A stretch of 64,000 nt of DNA from Fontibacterium sp038145245. GTDB taxonomy: Bacteria > Pseudomonadota > Alphaproteobacteria > Pelagibacterales > Pelagibacteraceae. The notes beneath the pieces were generated by a model. It made no database searches, was not told where the DNA came from, and worked only from the letters and a program-made list of their open reading frames with translations. Of this stretch, positions 31,958-40,239 are shown piece after piece (position 1 is the first letter of the stretch; every line of letters begins with the position of its first letter). Made by a program: the position numbers and the translations under genes. Where the stretch lies: contig JAYQPI010000002.1 in NCBI GenBank assembly GCA_038145245.1, positions 15,948 to 79,947 of the forward strand. The letters run 5' to 3'.

Positions 31958-32472
31958 CTGAAATGATCAGAGTTAATCACGCTGGTGAACGTGGTGCGAT
32001 AAAAATATATGAAGGACAATTAAAAGCTCTTCAACTTTTTAATAAAGATCCTGAACTGCAAAATACTATAAAAAACATGCGCGATCATGAATTAGAGCAT
32101 TTAGAATTTTTCGAAAATCAAATTATTGAGAGAAAAGTTAGACCTACAGCCTTACTTCCTTTATGGGATGTTCTTGGCACAGTCCTTGGTTTTGGAACAG
32201 CGCTTCTTGGAAAAAAAGCAACAGCTTTATGCACTTCTGCTGTTGAAGAAGTTATTGGTAACCATTATGGAGAGCAGATAGATATTTTATCTAAAGATTA
32301 CAAAGAAGAAAAAGAATTAAAGAAAAAATTCATCAAATTTAGAGATGAAGAGCTTGAACATAAAAATACTGCTGAAAATTTAGGCGCTAATAACGATGGA
32401 TTATATTCTATTCTAGATACGTTGATAAAAAATAGTTCTAAATTAGCTATAACGATCTCAAAAAAATATTAA
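31933..32472 (+). CDS. coq7: Demethoxyubiquinone hydroxylase (COQ7 family)
   Basis: 179-residue di-iron monooxygenase for the penultimate hydroxylation in ubiquinone synthesis. Iron ligands lie in IRVNHAGERGAI (Glu), MRDHELEHLEFF (ExxH), VEEVIGNHYGEQI and FRDEELEHKNTA (second ExxH). This indicates an aerobic, ubiquinone-using respiratory chain. It overlaps dsbB by 25 bp and its stop overlaps the end of the convergent HNH gene by 4 bp. Confidence 0.95.
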   Translation: MDKKNEQIAEMIRVNHAGERGAIKIYEGQLKALQLFNKDPELQNTIKNMRDHELEHLEFFENQIIERKVRPTALLPLWDVLGTVLGFGTALLGKKATALCTSAVEEVIGNHYGEQIDILSKDYKEEKELKKKFIKFRDEELEHKNTAENLGANNDGLYSILDTLIKNSSKLAITISKKY

Positions 32473-33038
32473 CTTTCAAGTTTAACATCCCAATATAAAT
32501 AATCTAACCAACTTTGATGTAAAAAATTAGGTGGAAAAAATTTTCCATTTTCATGTAGCTCTTCTACTGTTGGGCGACATGGCTTTGTTTTTGGTATCAT
32601 CCCGCTAACATGAGGAAGTTTTCCCCCTTTTTTCACATTACATGTACAACAAGCAGACACAACATTTTCCCAACAAGTAATGCCACCTCTAGATCTTGGT
32701 ATTACGTGGTCAAAAGTTAAATTTTTATTGCTTCCACAATACTGACAAGAAAATCTATCTCTTAAAAAAACATTAAATCTTGTAAAATTGGGAAATTCGG
32801 ATGGTTTTATATATTTCTTTAATGAAATCACACTTGGCAATTTCATAGAAAAAGAAGGACTTCTAATTTCACGATCATATTCTGAAACTATTGTCACTCT
32901 ATCTAAAAAAACATCACGGACGGCATCTTGCCAACACCATAATGATAGAGGGTAATAACTTAATGGTCGATAGTCTGCATTTAATACTAGCGCAGGGCAT
33001 TTATCCAAAGGCACTGAATTAGATTTTGTAATAATCAT
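32469..33038 (-). CDS. HNH endonuclease family protein
   Basis: 189 aa. The C-terminal half is a zinc-type HNH domain: FSCQYCGSNKNLTFDHVIP with the first Cys pair and catalytic His, then SRGGITCWENVVSACCTC with the second Cys pair and Asn. The N-terminal half, ALVLNADYRPLSYYPLSLWC, is the conserved companion domain found in a chromosomal HNH protein widespread in alphaproteobacteria and other bacteria. It stands alone, without a methylase or toxin/antitoxin partner, so a restriction role is unlikely. DNA repair or RNA processing are possible but unproven. Confidence 0.88.
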   Translation of the reverse strand: MIITKSNSVPLDKCPALVLNADYRPLSYYPLSLWCWQDAVRDVFLDRVTIVSEYDREIRSPSFSMKLPSVISLKKYIKPSEFPNFTRFNVFLRDRFSCQYCGSNKNLTFDHVIPRSRGGITCWENVVSACCTCNVKKGGKLPHVSGMIPKTKPCRPTVEELHENGKFFPPNFLHQSWLDYLYWDVKLES

Positions 33039-33083
33039 TTGGCACTACAATTGATATATTAATTTTATTTTTAATCAAAATAT

Positions 33084-33749
33084 TTATTTTTTATTGATGT
33101 TAATAAATTCTAATCCTAAACTTAATCCTTCTACAGGAATAGAATGACCACAGCCTTTAAAAACTTTTGTTTTTAAGTTAAACTTGTTTTGTATTAAAAA
33201 ATTTTTTGCCTCCATCATTTCCTCTAAAGGAACGATGCTATCATCATCTCCGTGCATTAAAAAAATTGAAGGTTTTGATTTAATATTTTTTGCTAAAAAA
33301 ATAGGATCATAAATTTTTCCTGAATAACCAACTACTCCGGCGATCTTATTAGAATTCGTCAAAGCATAGTGTAATGACATCATCGTTCCTTGACTAAATC
33401 CTACTAAAAATAACTTTGAATAATCTAAATTTAATTCTTTTAATTTTGCATTAATAAATTCTGTTAATTTAAAAATTGAATTTTCCAGTTCAAAACCTAT
33501 CTTTTTAACGTCATGACTCATAAGATCAAACCATTCAAATCCTCCTGGGTTTACTGAACATGAATTGGGTGCATTAGGTGAAGTGAAATAAAAATCTGGC
33601 AAGAATCTTTGCCAATAATTTCCAATATTAATTAAATCTTTTCCATCAGCTCCGTATCCGTGACAAAAAACTACTAAATAGTTAGCCTTAGTAGAAATTT
33701 GTGACAAAGAAGTTGTTTTTAAAAATATATTTTCTTCGATTAATTTCAT
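33084..33749 (-). CDS. Phospholipase/carboxylesterase family hydrolase
   Basis: 221-residue alpha/beta hydrolase. N-terminal VVFCHGYGADGKDLI (oxyanion region), nucleophile elbow LVGFSQGTMMSL (Ser), acid HGDDDSIVPLEEM (Asp) and VFKGCGHSIP (His) give an intact triad. The arrangement matches the abhydrolase_2 carboxylesterase/acyl-protein-thioesterase family. Cytoplasmic, as no signal peptide is seen. Substrate unknown. Same strand as and upstream of the HNH gene. Confidence 0.85.
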   Translation of the reverse strand: MKLIEENIFLKTTSLSQISTKANYLVVFCHGYGADGKDLINIGNYWQRFLPDFYFTSPNAPNSCSVNPGGFEWFDLMSHDVKKIGFELENSIFKLTEFINAKLKELNLDYSKLFLVGFSQGTMMSLHYALTNSNKIAGVVGYSGKIYDPIFLAKNIKSKPSIFLMHGDDDSIVPLEEMMEAKNFLIQNKFNLKTKVFKGCGHSIPVEGLSLGLEFININKK

Positions 33750-33799
33750 TAATATTTTATTTTATATAATTTTAATCATTTTATGATAACTATTTATTA

Positions 33800-34000
33800 A
33801 TGTCAGATTTAAGTCGTATTATTGCTATAGTTGCTTTGATTGTCGTTACCGTAATTCTTATTCGTGGAATAAAATCATTTTTTTTAGGTAGTAATATTGA
33901 AGATAAAAGACGAAGCAATAAATTAATGCAACTAAGAGTGATCGCTCAATTTGTTGCTATTGTGATTTTAATGACTTTATTTTATTTCTACAAAAAATAA
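33800..34000 (+). CDS. HIG1-domain twin-transmembrane protein
   Basis: 66 residues with two membrane segments (about 6-24 and 46-63). Between them is a basic, polar stretch, DKRRSNKLMQLRVIAQF, that resembles the HIG1 (hypoxia-induced) domain pattern. Bacterial members are small inner-membrane proteins; the mitochondrial relatives associate with cytochrome oxidase supercomplexes. A function in respiratory-complex assembly is a guess by analogy. Convergent with tlpA, 2 bases apart. Confidence 0.75.
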   Translation: MSDLSRIIAIVALIVVTVILIRGIKSFFLGSNIEDKRRSNKLMQLRVIAQFVAIVILMTLFYFYKK

Positions 34001-34002
34001 AT

Positions 34003-34548
34003 TTAAAGATTTTGTAACCAATCAATAAATTTTTTATCAATAAAATTAATAGAACCTATAACTCTAGCTATTTCTTTGCCGTTACGATCGATAATTAATG
34101 TTGTTGGTAGACCTCTTAATCCAATTTTATTAGCTAATGTATACTCTGGATCATAATAAGTTGAAAAATTATTAATATTTAAATCTTTAAAGAATTTGTC
34201 TGTCTTTTTTTTATTTATTTTTTCAAGATTAATAGCAAATATCTTTATTTTATCTTTTCCAATGACATCAACTAACTTATCTATGGATGGCATTTCTTCT
34301 TTGCAAGGCACACACCAGGTAGACCAAAAATTAATTAGATTTATTTGATGATCAAATTTATTAAATTTTAATTTTTTGTTGGAAAAATCCATAAATTCCT
34401 CACCAATAATTTCTTTTGGAACCTCATGCACTACTATGTTCTTAAAAGGAAGTTCTTTAATAGGTTGTGATAAAGAGTGATTAGTAATAAATAACAATAA
34501 ACTGGTTATACAAACTAAATATTTAAAAAAATTACGTAAAAAAAACAT
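34003..34548 (-). CDS. TlpA-like thiol:disulfide oxidoreductase
   Basis: 181 aa with an N-terminal signal anchor (FFKYLVCITSLLLFITNHSL) and a periplasmic thioredoxin domain. The active site is NFWSTWCVPCKEEMPS (CxxC); the cis-proline is in LRGLPTTLIID. TlpA/ResA-type proteins reduce disulfides in apocytochromes or in copper proteins during oxidase assembly. It is transcribed away from argH with only 27 bp between the two start codons. Placement beside argH and lysA is familiar from alphaproteobacteria, as I recall. Confidence 0.9.
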   Translation of the reverse strand: MFFLRNFFKYLVCITSLLLFITNHSLSQPIKELPFKNIVVHEVPKEIIGEEFMDFSNKKLKFNKFDHQINLINFWSTWCVPCKEEMPSIDKLVDVIGKDKIKIFAINLEKINKKKTDKFFKDLNINNFSTYYDPEYTLANKIGLRGLPTTLIIDRNGKEIARVIGSINFIDKKFIDWLQNL

Positions 34549-34575
34549 AGTTTAGTTTTATATATTATTAAAAAT

Positions 34576-35964
34576 ATGACTAAAGCAAATAAAAATAAAG
34601 TATGGGGTACAAGAGTTAAAAAACCTACATCAAAACTTTTACAATCAATTAACTCATCAATTGATGTAGATAAAAGATTATTTAATGAAGATATTGATGC
34701 ATCTATTGCTCATTGCGAAATGTTATCTAAGCAGAAAATTATTAAAAGTGAGTCTGCTAAAAAAATTATTACTGGATTAAAAAAGATTAAAATAGAAATA
34801 AAAAATAATAAATTTGAATTTAAAAAAGAACATGAAGATATCCATCTTAATGTTGAAAAAAGATTATTTGAAATTATAGGAGATCATGCCGGATTTCTTC
34901 ACACTGCAAGATCAAGAAATGATCAGGTAGTCACAGATTTTAAACTTTGGGTAAAAAAATCTGCAATCATTATTGATAAAAATTTAACTCTACTCATAAA
35001 AAGTTTTTTAAATAAAGCTAAAAAGAATATTGATGTAATTATGCCTGGATTCACGCATCTTAAAAATGCACAACCAGTATTATTTTCTCATTATTTATTA
35101 GCATATGTAGAGATGTTCAAAAGAGACAAAAAAAGAATCAAAAGTTTCTTAGAGAATATTAGTGAAAATCCTCTTGGATCTGCTGCTCTTGCTGGAACAT
35201 CATATAATATAGATAGACATTTTACTTCAAAAAAACTTGGATTTAAAAAACCTACTGACAACTCGATTGACTCAGTATCTGATAGAGATTTTGCTATTGA
35301 ATTCTTATTTATAGCATCTTTATGTTCAATGCATCTTTCAAGACTTGCGGAAGAAATAATTATTTGGAATTCAGATCTTGTAAATTTAATCACTCTTGAA
35401 GATAGTTTATTAACAGGTTCTTCAATTATGCCTCAAAAAAAGAATCCAGACTCAGCAGAATTAATTAGAGGTAAAACTGGAAGAATATTTGGACAGTTAT
35501 CTTCTATGCTAACTACAATGAAAGGCTTGCCGCTCGCTTACTTTAAAGACATGCAAGAAGATAAGGAAAGTATATTTGATTCATATGATACACTTTTATT
35601 AAATATTCAACTTGCTACAGAATTAGTAAATGGAATAAAACCAAACAAAGCTAAAATGCTAGCAGCAGCAAAATTGGGTTTTACTACTGCAACAGATTTT
35701 GCAGACTATTTAGTAAAAAAAGGAATGTCCTTTAGAGACGCTCATAAAAAATCTGCTACTCTAGTAAATATTGCTGAAAAAAATAATCAAACACTTGATG
35801 AATTAGATTTTTCGACAATAAAAAAAGTTGAAAAAAGCGTAGAAAAAGATGTTTTAAAAATGTTTGATTTAAAAAATTCAGTAAATTCAAAAAAATCTTA
35901 TGGCGGAACATCGCCGTTTAATGTTAATAAAATGATAAAAAAATATCAAAAAGAGTTTAAATGA
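34576..35964 (+). CDS. argH: Argininosuccinate lyase
   Basis: 462-residue final enzyme of arginine synthesis, releasing fumarate. Conserved segments: VWGTRVKKP near the N-terminus, HEDIHLNVEKRL, HTARSRNDQVVTDFKLW, PGFTHLKNAQPVLFSHYLL and the fumarase/aspartase superfamily signature GSSIMPQKKNPD with its catalytic loop Ser. It overlaps the ATG of the small lipoprotein gene by 4 bp (ATGA). Confidence 0.97.
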   Translation: MTKANKNKVWGTRVKKPTSKLLQSINSSIDVDKRLFNEDIDASIAHCEMLSKQKIIKSESAKKIITGLKKIKIEIKNNKFEFKKEHEDIHLNVEKRLFEIIGDHAGFLHTARSRNDQVVTDFKLWVKKSAIIIDKNLTLLIKSFLNKAKKNIDVIMPGFTHLKNAQPVLFSHYLLAYVEMFKRDKKRIKSFLENISENPLGSAALAGTSYNIDRHFTSKKLGFKKPTDNSIDSVSDRDFAIEFLFIASLCSMHLSRLAEEIIIWNSDLVNLITLEDSLLTGSSIMPQKKNPDSAELIRGKTGRIFGQLSSMLTTMKGLPLAYFKDMQEDKESIFDSYDTLLLNIQLATELVNGIKPNKAKMLAAAKLGFTTATDFADYLVKKGMSFRDAHKKSATLVNIAEKNNQTLDELDFSTIKKVEKSVEKDVLKMFDLKNSVNSKKSYGGTSPFNVNKMIKKYQKEFK

Positions 35965-36101
35965 TTAGAATTTTATTAATATTATCAATAATATTCTTAA
36001 CAGCATCTTGTGGTGTAAAGAATAATCCCGTTTACCAATCTTTAAATAATAATTTTGAGAAGCAATCTTTAGAAACAAAAATTGATATCAAAATCATTTA
36101 A
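35961..36101 (+). CDS. lptM: Small lipoprotein, LptM-like
   Basis: 46-residue precursor beginning MIRILLILSIIFLTASCG, a signal peptide with a lipobox whose Cys17 would be lipidated. The short mature part starts CGVKNNPVYQ, reminiscent of the CGxKG-xL..P start of LptM (YifL-type) lipoproteins that assist LptD maturation. The gene fits exactly between argH (ATGA overlap) and lysA (TAATG overlap), the usual place for this lipoprotein in alphaproteobacteria as I recall. The mature peptide is only about 30 residues and lacks the canonical Gly-Pro, so the LptM link is moderate. Confidence 0.75.
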   Translation: MIRILLILSIIFLTASCGVKNNPVYQSLNNNFEKQSLETKIDIKII

Positions 36102-37336
36102 TGAATTTTCTAAAATTCAAAAATAAAAATCTATTTTTTGAAAATATTGCTATATCAAAACTAGCAACTAAAATTAAAACTCCATTTTATCTTTATTCTC
36201 TAAGTCAACTAAAATTTAATTTTAATAATTTTAAAAAAAATTTTAAAAAAGCAAATCCAATTATATGCTTTTCAGTAAAATCAAACTCAAATTTAAAATT
36301 AATTTCTGAACTAAAAAAACTTGGTTCTGGCGCTGATGTTGTTTCAATTGGTGAGTTAAAAATTGCTCTTCAAGCAGGAATTTCTCCAAAAAAAATAGTT
36401 TTTTCTGGAGTTGGCAAAACAGAGGAAGAATTAGATTTTGCAATTAAAAAAAATATTCTTTTAATTAATGCAGAATCGGAAGCTGAAATAAATGCAATAA
36501 ATAAAATCGCTAAAATAAATAATAAAATTGTATCTGTCGGTATCAGAATTAATCCTAATATCTCAGCAAAAACTAATAAAAAAATATCTACAGGTAAAAA
36601 AGATAATAAGTTTGGTATTTCGATGAAAGCTTGTTTAGAAATATTTAATAATCAATATCATTATGAGTACATAAGATTTGAAGCAATTAGCGTTCATATT
36701 GGCTCTCAAATTATGGAAATTAATCCATTTAAAAAAGTTTTAAACACACTTTCAAACTTTAATAAAAAAATTAATTTAGTTGGTATCAACTTAAAGTATA
36801 TCGATCTTGGAGGCGGAACTGGTATTCCATATTCAAACAGTGAAAAAAAATTTAATCTACATCAATATTCAAATCTTGTACTTAAATTTAAAAAAACAAA
36901 TAAAGTTGAAATTATATTTGAGCCCGGAAGATCTATTTGCGGCAATACTGGCGTATTAGTATCTCAAATTATTTATTTAAAAGATGTGCCTGGAAAAAAA
37001 TTTATAATTATAGATGCTGCAATGAATGATTTAATTAGACCCGCTTTATATGGTGCAAAACATCAAATTTATCCTTTGTTAAAAAATACATTTATTATTA
37101 ATAAAAATACCGAATTCGTAGGCCCAGTTTGTGAAAGTTCTGATACATTTATCTCTTACAATAAATACCAAAAACTAAATGAGGGAGATTATGTTTGTAT
37201 TGATAATGTTGGAGCATATGGAAGATCTTTAGCTTCAAACTATAATTCAAGACCTTATTCTGCAGAAATTTTAATTAATAAAAATAAATACAAAGTAATA
37301 AAACAAAGACAAAAATTAGAATCTTTGATTAATTAA
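36101..37336 (+). CDS. lysA: Diaminopimelate decarboxylase
   Basis: 411-residue fold-III PLP enzyme making lysine from meso-diaminopimelate. The PLP lysine is in ICFSVKSNSNL. Further motifs are GADVVSIGEL, FSGVGKTEEEL, GSQIMEINPF, YIDLGGGTGIPY, FEPGRSICGN and GPVCESSDTF (catalytic Cys). It is coupled to the lipoprotein gene (TAATG) and followed without a gap by plsC. With dapD and dapE at 11-13 kb, the window encodes three lysine-pathway enzymes. Confidence 0.96.
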   Translation: MNFLKFKNKNLFFENIAISKLATKIKTPFYLYSLSQLKFNFNNFKKNFKKANPIICFSVKSNSNLKLISELKKLGSGADVVSIGELKIALQAGISPKKIVFSGVGKTEEELDFAIKKNILLINAESEAEINAINKIAKINNKIVSVGIRINPNISAKTNKKISTGKKDNKFGISMKACLEIFNNQYHYEYIRFEAISVHIGSQIMEINPFKKVLNTLSNFNKKINLVGINLKYIDLGGGTGIPYSNSEKKFNLHQYSNLVLKFKKTNKVEIIFEPGRSICGNTGVLVSQIIYLKDVPGKKFIIIDAAMNDLIRPALYGAKHQIYPLLKNTFIINKNTEFVGPVCESSDTFISYNKYQKLNEGDYVCIDNVGAYGRSLASNYNSRPYSAEILINKNKYKVIKQRQKLESLIN

Positions 37337-38026
37337 ATGCATTTTTTAAGATCTTTGGTATTTAATTTTGCAACTTACTGTGGATCTTTTTTTTCAACAT
37401 TATTAGCTTTGCCAACTCTTATAATGCCAAGAAGAGCAATGCAGTGGTTGGCACGCATGTTGGGTTTTTATATTATTTTTTGTGTAAGATTTATTATTAA
37501 TACAAAAATAATATTCAAAGGGTTGGAAAATATACCTAAAGATAGAAAATTTTTTATAGCTTCCGCACATCAATCAATATGTGAAACTTTTGTCTTTAAT
37601 GCTGTACTTAATGCTCCTATTTTTATTGTTAAGACTGAATTATTTAAAATACCATTTTATGGATGGTGTATAAAAAAATTAGGATTTATTGGAGTTCATA
37701 GAGAAAAAACTACCAAAGATCATCTTGTTTTTTTAGAAAAGACTGCTGAAACTATTAATAAAGAATCTTCTCCTCTAATTATTTTTCCACAAGGAACCAG
37801 AATCAAAAATAATGAAAGAGTACCCTTAAAAAAGGGTGTATCTAGAATTTATGAAAAAGCAAAAGTTGCTTGCATACCTGTTAAATTAAATACGGGTGAT
37901 GTATGGCCTAGAGATAATTTTCTTAGATTCCCAGGAGAAATTTCAATTGAATTTAAAAAACCAATTGAGCCAGGCTTAAGCATGAATGATTTTATGAATA
38001 AACTTGAAAAAGAAATTTACGATTAA
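37337..38026 (+). CDS. plsC: 1-acyl-sn-glycerol-3-phosphate acyltransferase
   Basis: 229-residue membrane-bound acyltransferase for phosphatidic acid synthesis. After an N-terminal hydrophobic region, the acyltransferase motifs are IASAHQSICETFVF (motif I), GFIGVHRE (motif II), IIFPQGTRIKNNE (motif III, substrate binding) and VACIPVKLNTG (motif IV). Motif I reads H-x4-E rather than the textbook H-x4-D, and motif III reads FPQGTR rather than FPEGTR. Both variants occur in alphaproteobacterial members as I recall, so activity is still expected. Convergent with tyrA (4-bp overlap). Confidence 0.88.
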   Translation: MHFLRSLVFNFATYCGSFFSTLLALPTLIMPRRAMQWLARMLGFYIIFCVRFIINTKIIFKGLENIPKDRKFFIASAHQSICETFVFNAVLNAPIFIVKTELFKIPFYGWCIKKLGFIGVHREKTTKDHLVFLEKTAETINKESSPLIIFPQGTRIKNNERVPLKKGVSRIYEKAKVACIPVKLNTGDVWPRDNFLRFPGEISIEFKKPIEPGLSMNDFMNKLEKEIYD

Positions 38027-38925
38027 TTCTTTCTACCAAAATTAGGAATATTAATATCCTGTCCAGCTTTAACAATCGCTTGTCTAATCTTTCTAGTCTT
38101 AGAAAATAAATTAAATAATTTATTTCCATCTTTTTTTATAATTGCACGCTTTAAATTACTTAAGTCTAAATTAAATTTATCTAACATATGAAGAATTTGT
38201 TTTCGATTATTAAGAGCAATATCTCTCCACATAGTAGGGTCTGAAGATGCAATTCTAGTAAAGTCTCTAAATCCACTTGCGCTATATTTAATCACTTCTG
38301 ATTTTGTATCCTTTTCAAGATTGGCTGCGGTTCCTACAATATTATAAGCTATTAAATGTGGAATATGACTTGTGATTGCCATAACTTTATCGTGATGCTC
38401 AGCTGACATATGTTGAACTTTACAGCCAATTTTTTTCCAAAAATTACTCAATTTTTTTAAAGAGCTAGGATTCTTTTTATTTACCGGCGTAATAATGCAC
38501 CATCTATTTTTAAATAAATCAGCAAAGCCAGCTTCTGGACCACTTTGTTCTGTGCCAGCAACCGGGTGAGCTGGAATCCAAATCGTATTCTTACTTATTA
38601 ACTTATTAACAGTATTTGTTACAAAAATTTTTGCTGAACCAACATCTGTTAAAATACAATTTTTTATTAAGTGATCTTTAATAGCAGAAACAATCTTCTT
38701 ATAAGTGCCTAGAGGGGTGCAAATAATTACAAGATCAGAACCTTTGACACTTTTTTCAAGATTACTTTCTATATGTTTAGTTATTTTAAGTTTGTAAGTT
38801 TTTTTTAATACTATTTTAGATTTATCATGAGCAACTAAGATTTTGCATAAATTATTTTTTTTAATCGCTCTAGCAATTGAAGAACCTATTAGACCAAGCC
38901 CTATTATAGTAATCTTATTAAACAT
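38023..38925 (-). CDS. tyrA: Prephenate/arogenate dehydrogenase
   Basis: 300-residue NAD(P)-dependent enzyme of tyrosine synthesis. The Rossmann start is IIGLGLIGSSIARAI. Later motifs are LVIICTPLGTYKKIV, ILTDVGSAK, HPVAGTEQSGPEAGFADLF (substrate binding) and ITSHIPHLIAYNIV. No fused chorismate mutase or ACT domain. It overlaps hisC by 8 bp, the usual pairing of an aromatic/histidinol-phosphate aminotransferase with the dehydrogenase. Whether prephenate or arogenate is preferred cannot be decided here. Confidence 0.93.
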   Translation of the reverse strand: MFNKITIIGLGLIGSSIARAIKKNNLCKILVAHDKSKIVLKKTYKLKITKHIESNLEKSVKGSDLVIICTPLGTYKKIVSAIKDHLIKNCILTDVGSAKIFVTNTVNKLISKNTIWIPAHPVAGTEQSGPEAGFADLFKNRWCIITPVNKKNPSSLKKLSNFWKKIGCKVQHMSAEHHDKVMAITSHIPHLIAYNIVGTAANLEKDTKSEVIKYSASGFRDFTRIASSDPTMWRDIALNNRKQILHMLDKFNLDLSNLKRAIIKKDGNKLFNLFSKTRKIRQAIVKAGQDINIPNFGRKN

Positions 38926-39997
38926 TAAAAATTTTATTCAGAGTTCTTAAAAATAGATTATTTTCTTTATTATTTCCAATAGTCACTCTTAGTGAATTAG
39001 GCAAACCATATCCCTTCATTTTTCTTAATATGATCTTAGATTTAATAAATTTATCATAAACCTTATCCGCTGTTATTTCTTTATTATCAAAACGCATCAA
39101 AAAGAAATTAGCAACGGGAACATTAGTTAAAATCCCTAAATTAATAAAATTTTCAAAAAATATATCTGCCCATTTTCGATTATGTTCTATATTTTTTTTT
39201 AACCAATTTTTATCATTTAAAGCCTCAACCCCAGCCACTTGCGCTGCAGAATTAACATTAAAAGGAGGTTTAATAAGTTTCATTGCGGAAATAATATTTT
39301 TGGGACCATAACCCCAACCAAGTCTTAAACTTGCTAGACCATATATTTTAGAAAATGATCTAGTAACCAGCACATTACTATAATTTTTAAACAAATCTAA
39401 ACCAGAAACATAATCTTTATTAATAACAAATTCACAATACGCATCATCAACTACTAATAAAATATTGCTACGCAATTTTTTCCTAAGAGATAGCATCTCA
39501 TTTTTATCTAGATATGTTCCTGTTGGATTATTTGGATTGGCTAAAAAGATAATTTTAGTTCTAGATGTTACTTTTTCTAATATAGAATCTATATTTGCTT
39601 TAAAATCTTCTTCAGGCGCTACAATAACTTTACCACCGTAAATTTTTGCATAGATTCTGTACATTAAAAAACTGTACTCTGTGACTAAAACCTCATCATT
39701 TGGTTTTAAAAATAATTGGCAAGCTAAGCTAATTATTTCATCTGAACCGTTTCCAATAATAATATTATTAGGATTAAGTTTTAAATTCTTAGATATTGAT
39801 TGAATTAAAATATTCGAATTTCCATCTGGATATCTGGACAATTGTGTACTTTTTTTAACAAATGCTGAAATAGCTTTTTTCGAAGGTCCTAAAGCAGATT
39901 CATTAGCCGAAAGTTTTATTGGCTTTTTAATATTTTTTATTTGTGACAACCCGCCTACATATTTTAAATTATCAAAATTTTTAAATCTTAACGGCAT
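38918..39997 (-). CDS. hisC: Histidinol-phosphate / aromatic aminotransferase
   Basis: 359-residue class I/II PLP aminotransferase of the HisC family. The PLP lysine is in VTRSFSKIYGLASLRLGWG. Other motifs: KLSANESALGPS, IIGNGSDEII, FLANPNNPTGTYL and DDAYCEFV. Because it is cotranscribed with tyrA (8-bp overlap), it may act mainly in aromatic amino-acid transamination, or serve both pathways, as known for HisC2-type enzymes. The 242-bp gap upstream of its start contains the metW riboswitch on the other strand. Confidence 0.92.
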   Translation of the reverse strand: MPLRFKNFDNLKYVGGLSQIKNIKKPIKLSANESALGPSKKAISAFVKKSTQLSRYPDGNSNILIQSISKNLKLNPNNIIIGNGSDEIISLACQLFLKPNDEVLVTEYSFLMYRIYAKIYGGKVIVAPEEDFKANIDSILEKVTSRTKIIFLANPNNPTGTYLDKNEMLSLRKKLRSNILLVVDDAYCEFVINKDYVSGLDLFKNYSNVLVTRSFSKIYGLASLRLGWGYGPKNIISAMKLIKPPFNVNSAAQVAGVEALNDKNWLKKNIEHNRKWADIFFENFINLGILTNVPVANFFLMRFDNKEITADKVYDKFIKSKIILRKMKGYGLPNSLRVTIGNNKENNLFLRTLNKIFNV

Positions 39998-40158
39998 ATT
40001 TTATAAATAATTGCTGATTTTATTTTTTAATTAACACAATGCTATTATGGTTGATACTATTTATAAAAATAAATCTTATAAAATTTTTGAAAACATTAAT
40101 AAGATCAATGATAAAACCGAATAAATTGACAATAAATTATCCCTAAGATAAAAACCAT

Positions 40159-40206
40159 TTGCGCTGATTTACCGAATTGCGAGCGCATACAAACAGCTAA
40201 AAAGGT
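40159..40206 (+). ncRNA. SAM-II riboswitch aptamer upstream of metW
   Basis: The segment contains GCGCTGATTTACCG, TTGCGAGCGC and CAGCTAAAAAGG, in the order and spacing of the SAM-II (metX/metA-type) aptamer. P1 pairs 40160-40164 with 40183-40187 (TGCGC/GCGCA). The pseudoknot pairs ACC (40171-40173) with GGT (40204-40206), and TTGC (40177-40180) with GC(T)AA (40196-40200). As in other SAM-II switches, the 3' AAAAAGG is both pseudoknot strand and Shine-Dalgarno-like, so S-adenosylmethionine should repress translation. A TTGACA (40126-40131) and TAAGAT (40144-40149), with a short 12-bp spacer, lie upstream. Confidence 0.9.
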
Positions 40207-40233
40207 AAAAAATCACTACAAAGTGTTTTTTTA
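40206..40233 (+). promoter_or_regulatory. Hairpin between SAM-II aptamer and metW start
   Basis: CACT/AGTG (40214-40217 with 40222-40225) plus, across one T/T mismatch, seven further A-T/T-A pairs (40206-40212 with 40227-40233) form a stem around ACAA. It starts where the aptamer ends and includes a T-run, so it could be a weak intrinsic terminator. Alternatively, it loops out 28 nt so that the AAGG at 40202-40205 lies 6 nt from the ATG. Confidence 0.55.
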
Positions 40234-40239
40234 AATTAA

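Noticed and set aside
40047..40124. 25-residue frame (MVDTIYKNKSYK...) upstream of the SAM-II aptamer
   Set aside because: No ribosome site, no family and highly AT-driven composition. It ends just before the presumed promoter of the riboswitch transcript, so a leader peptide is unlikely.
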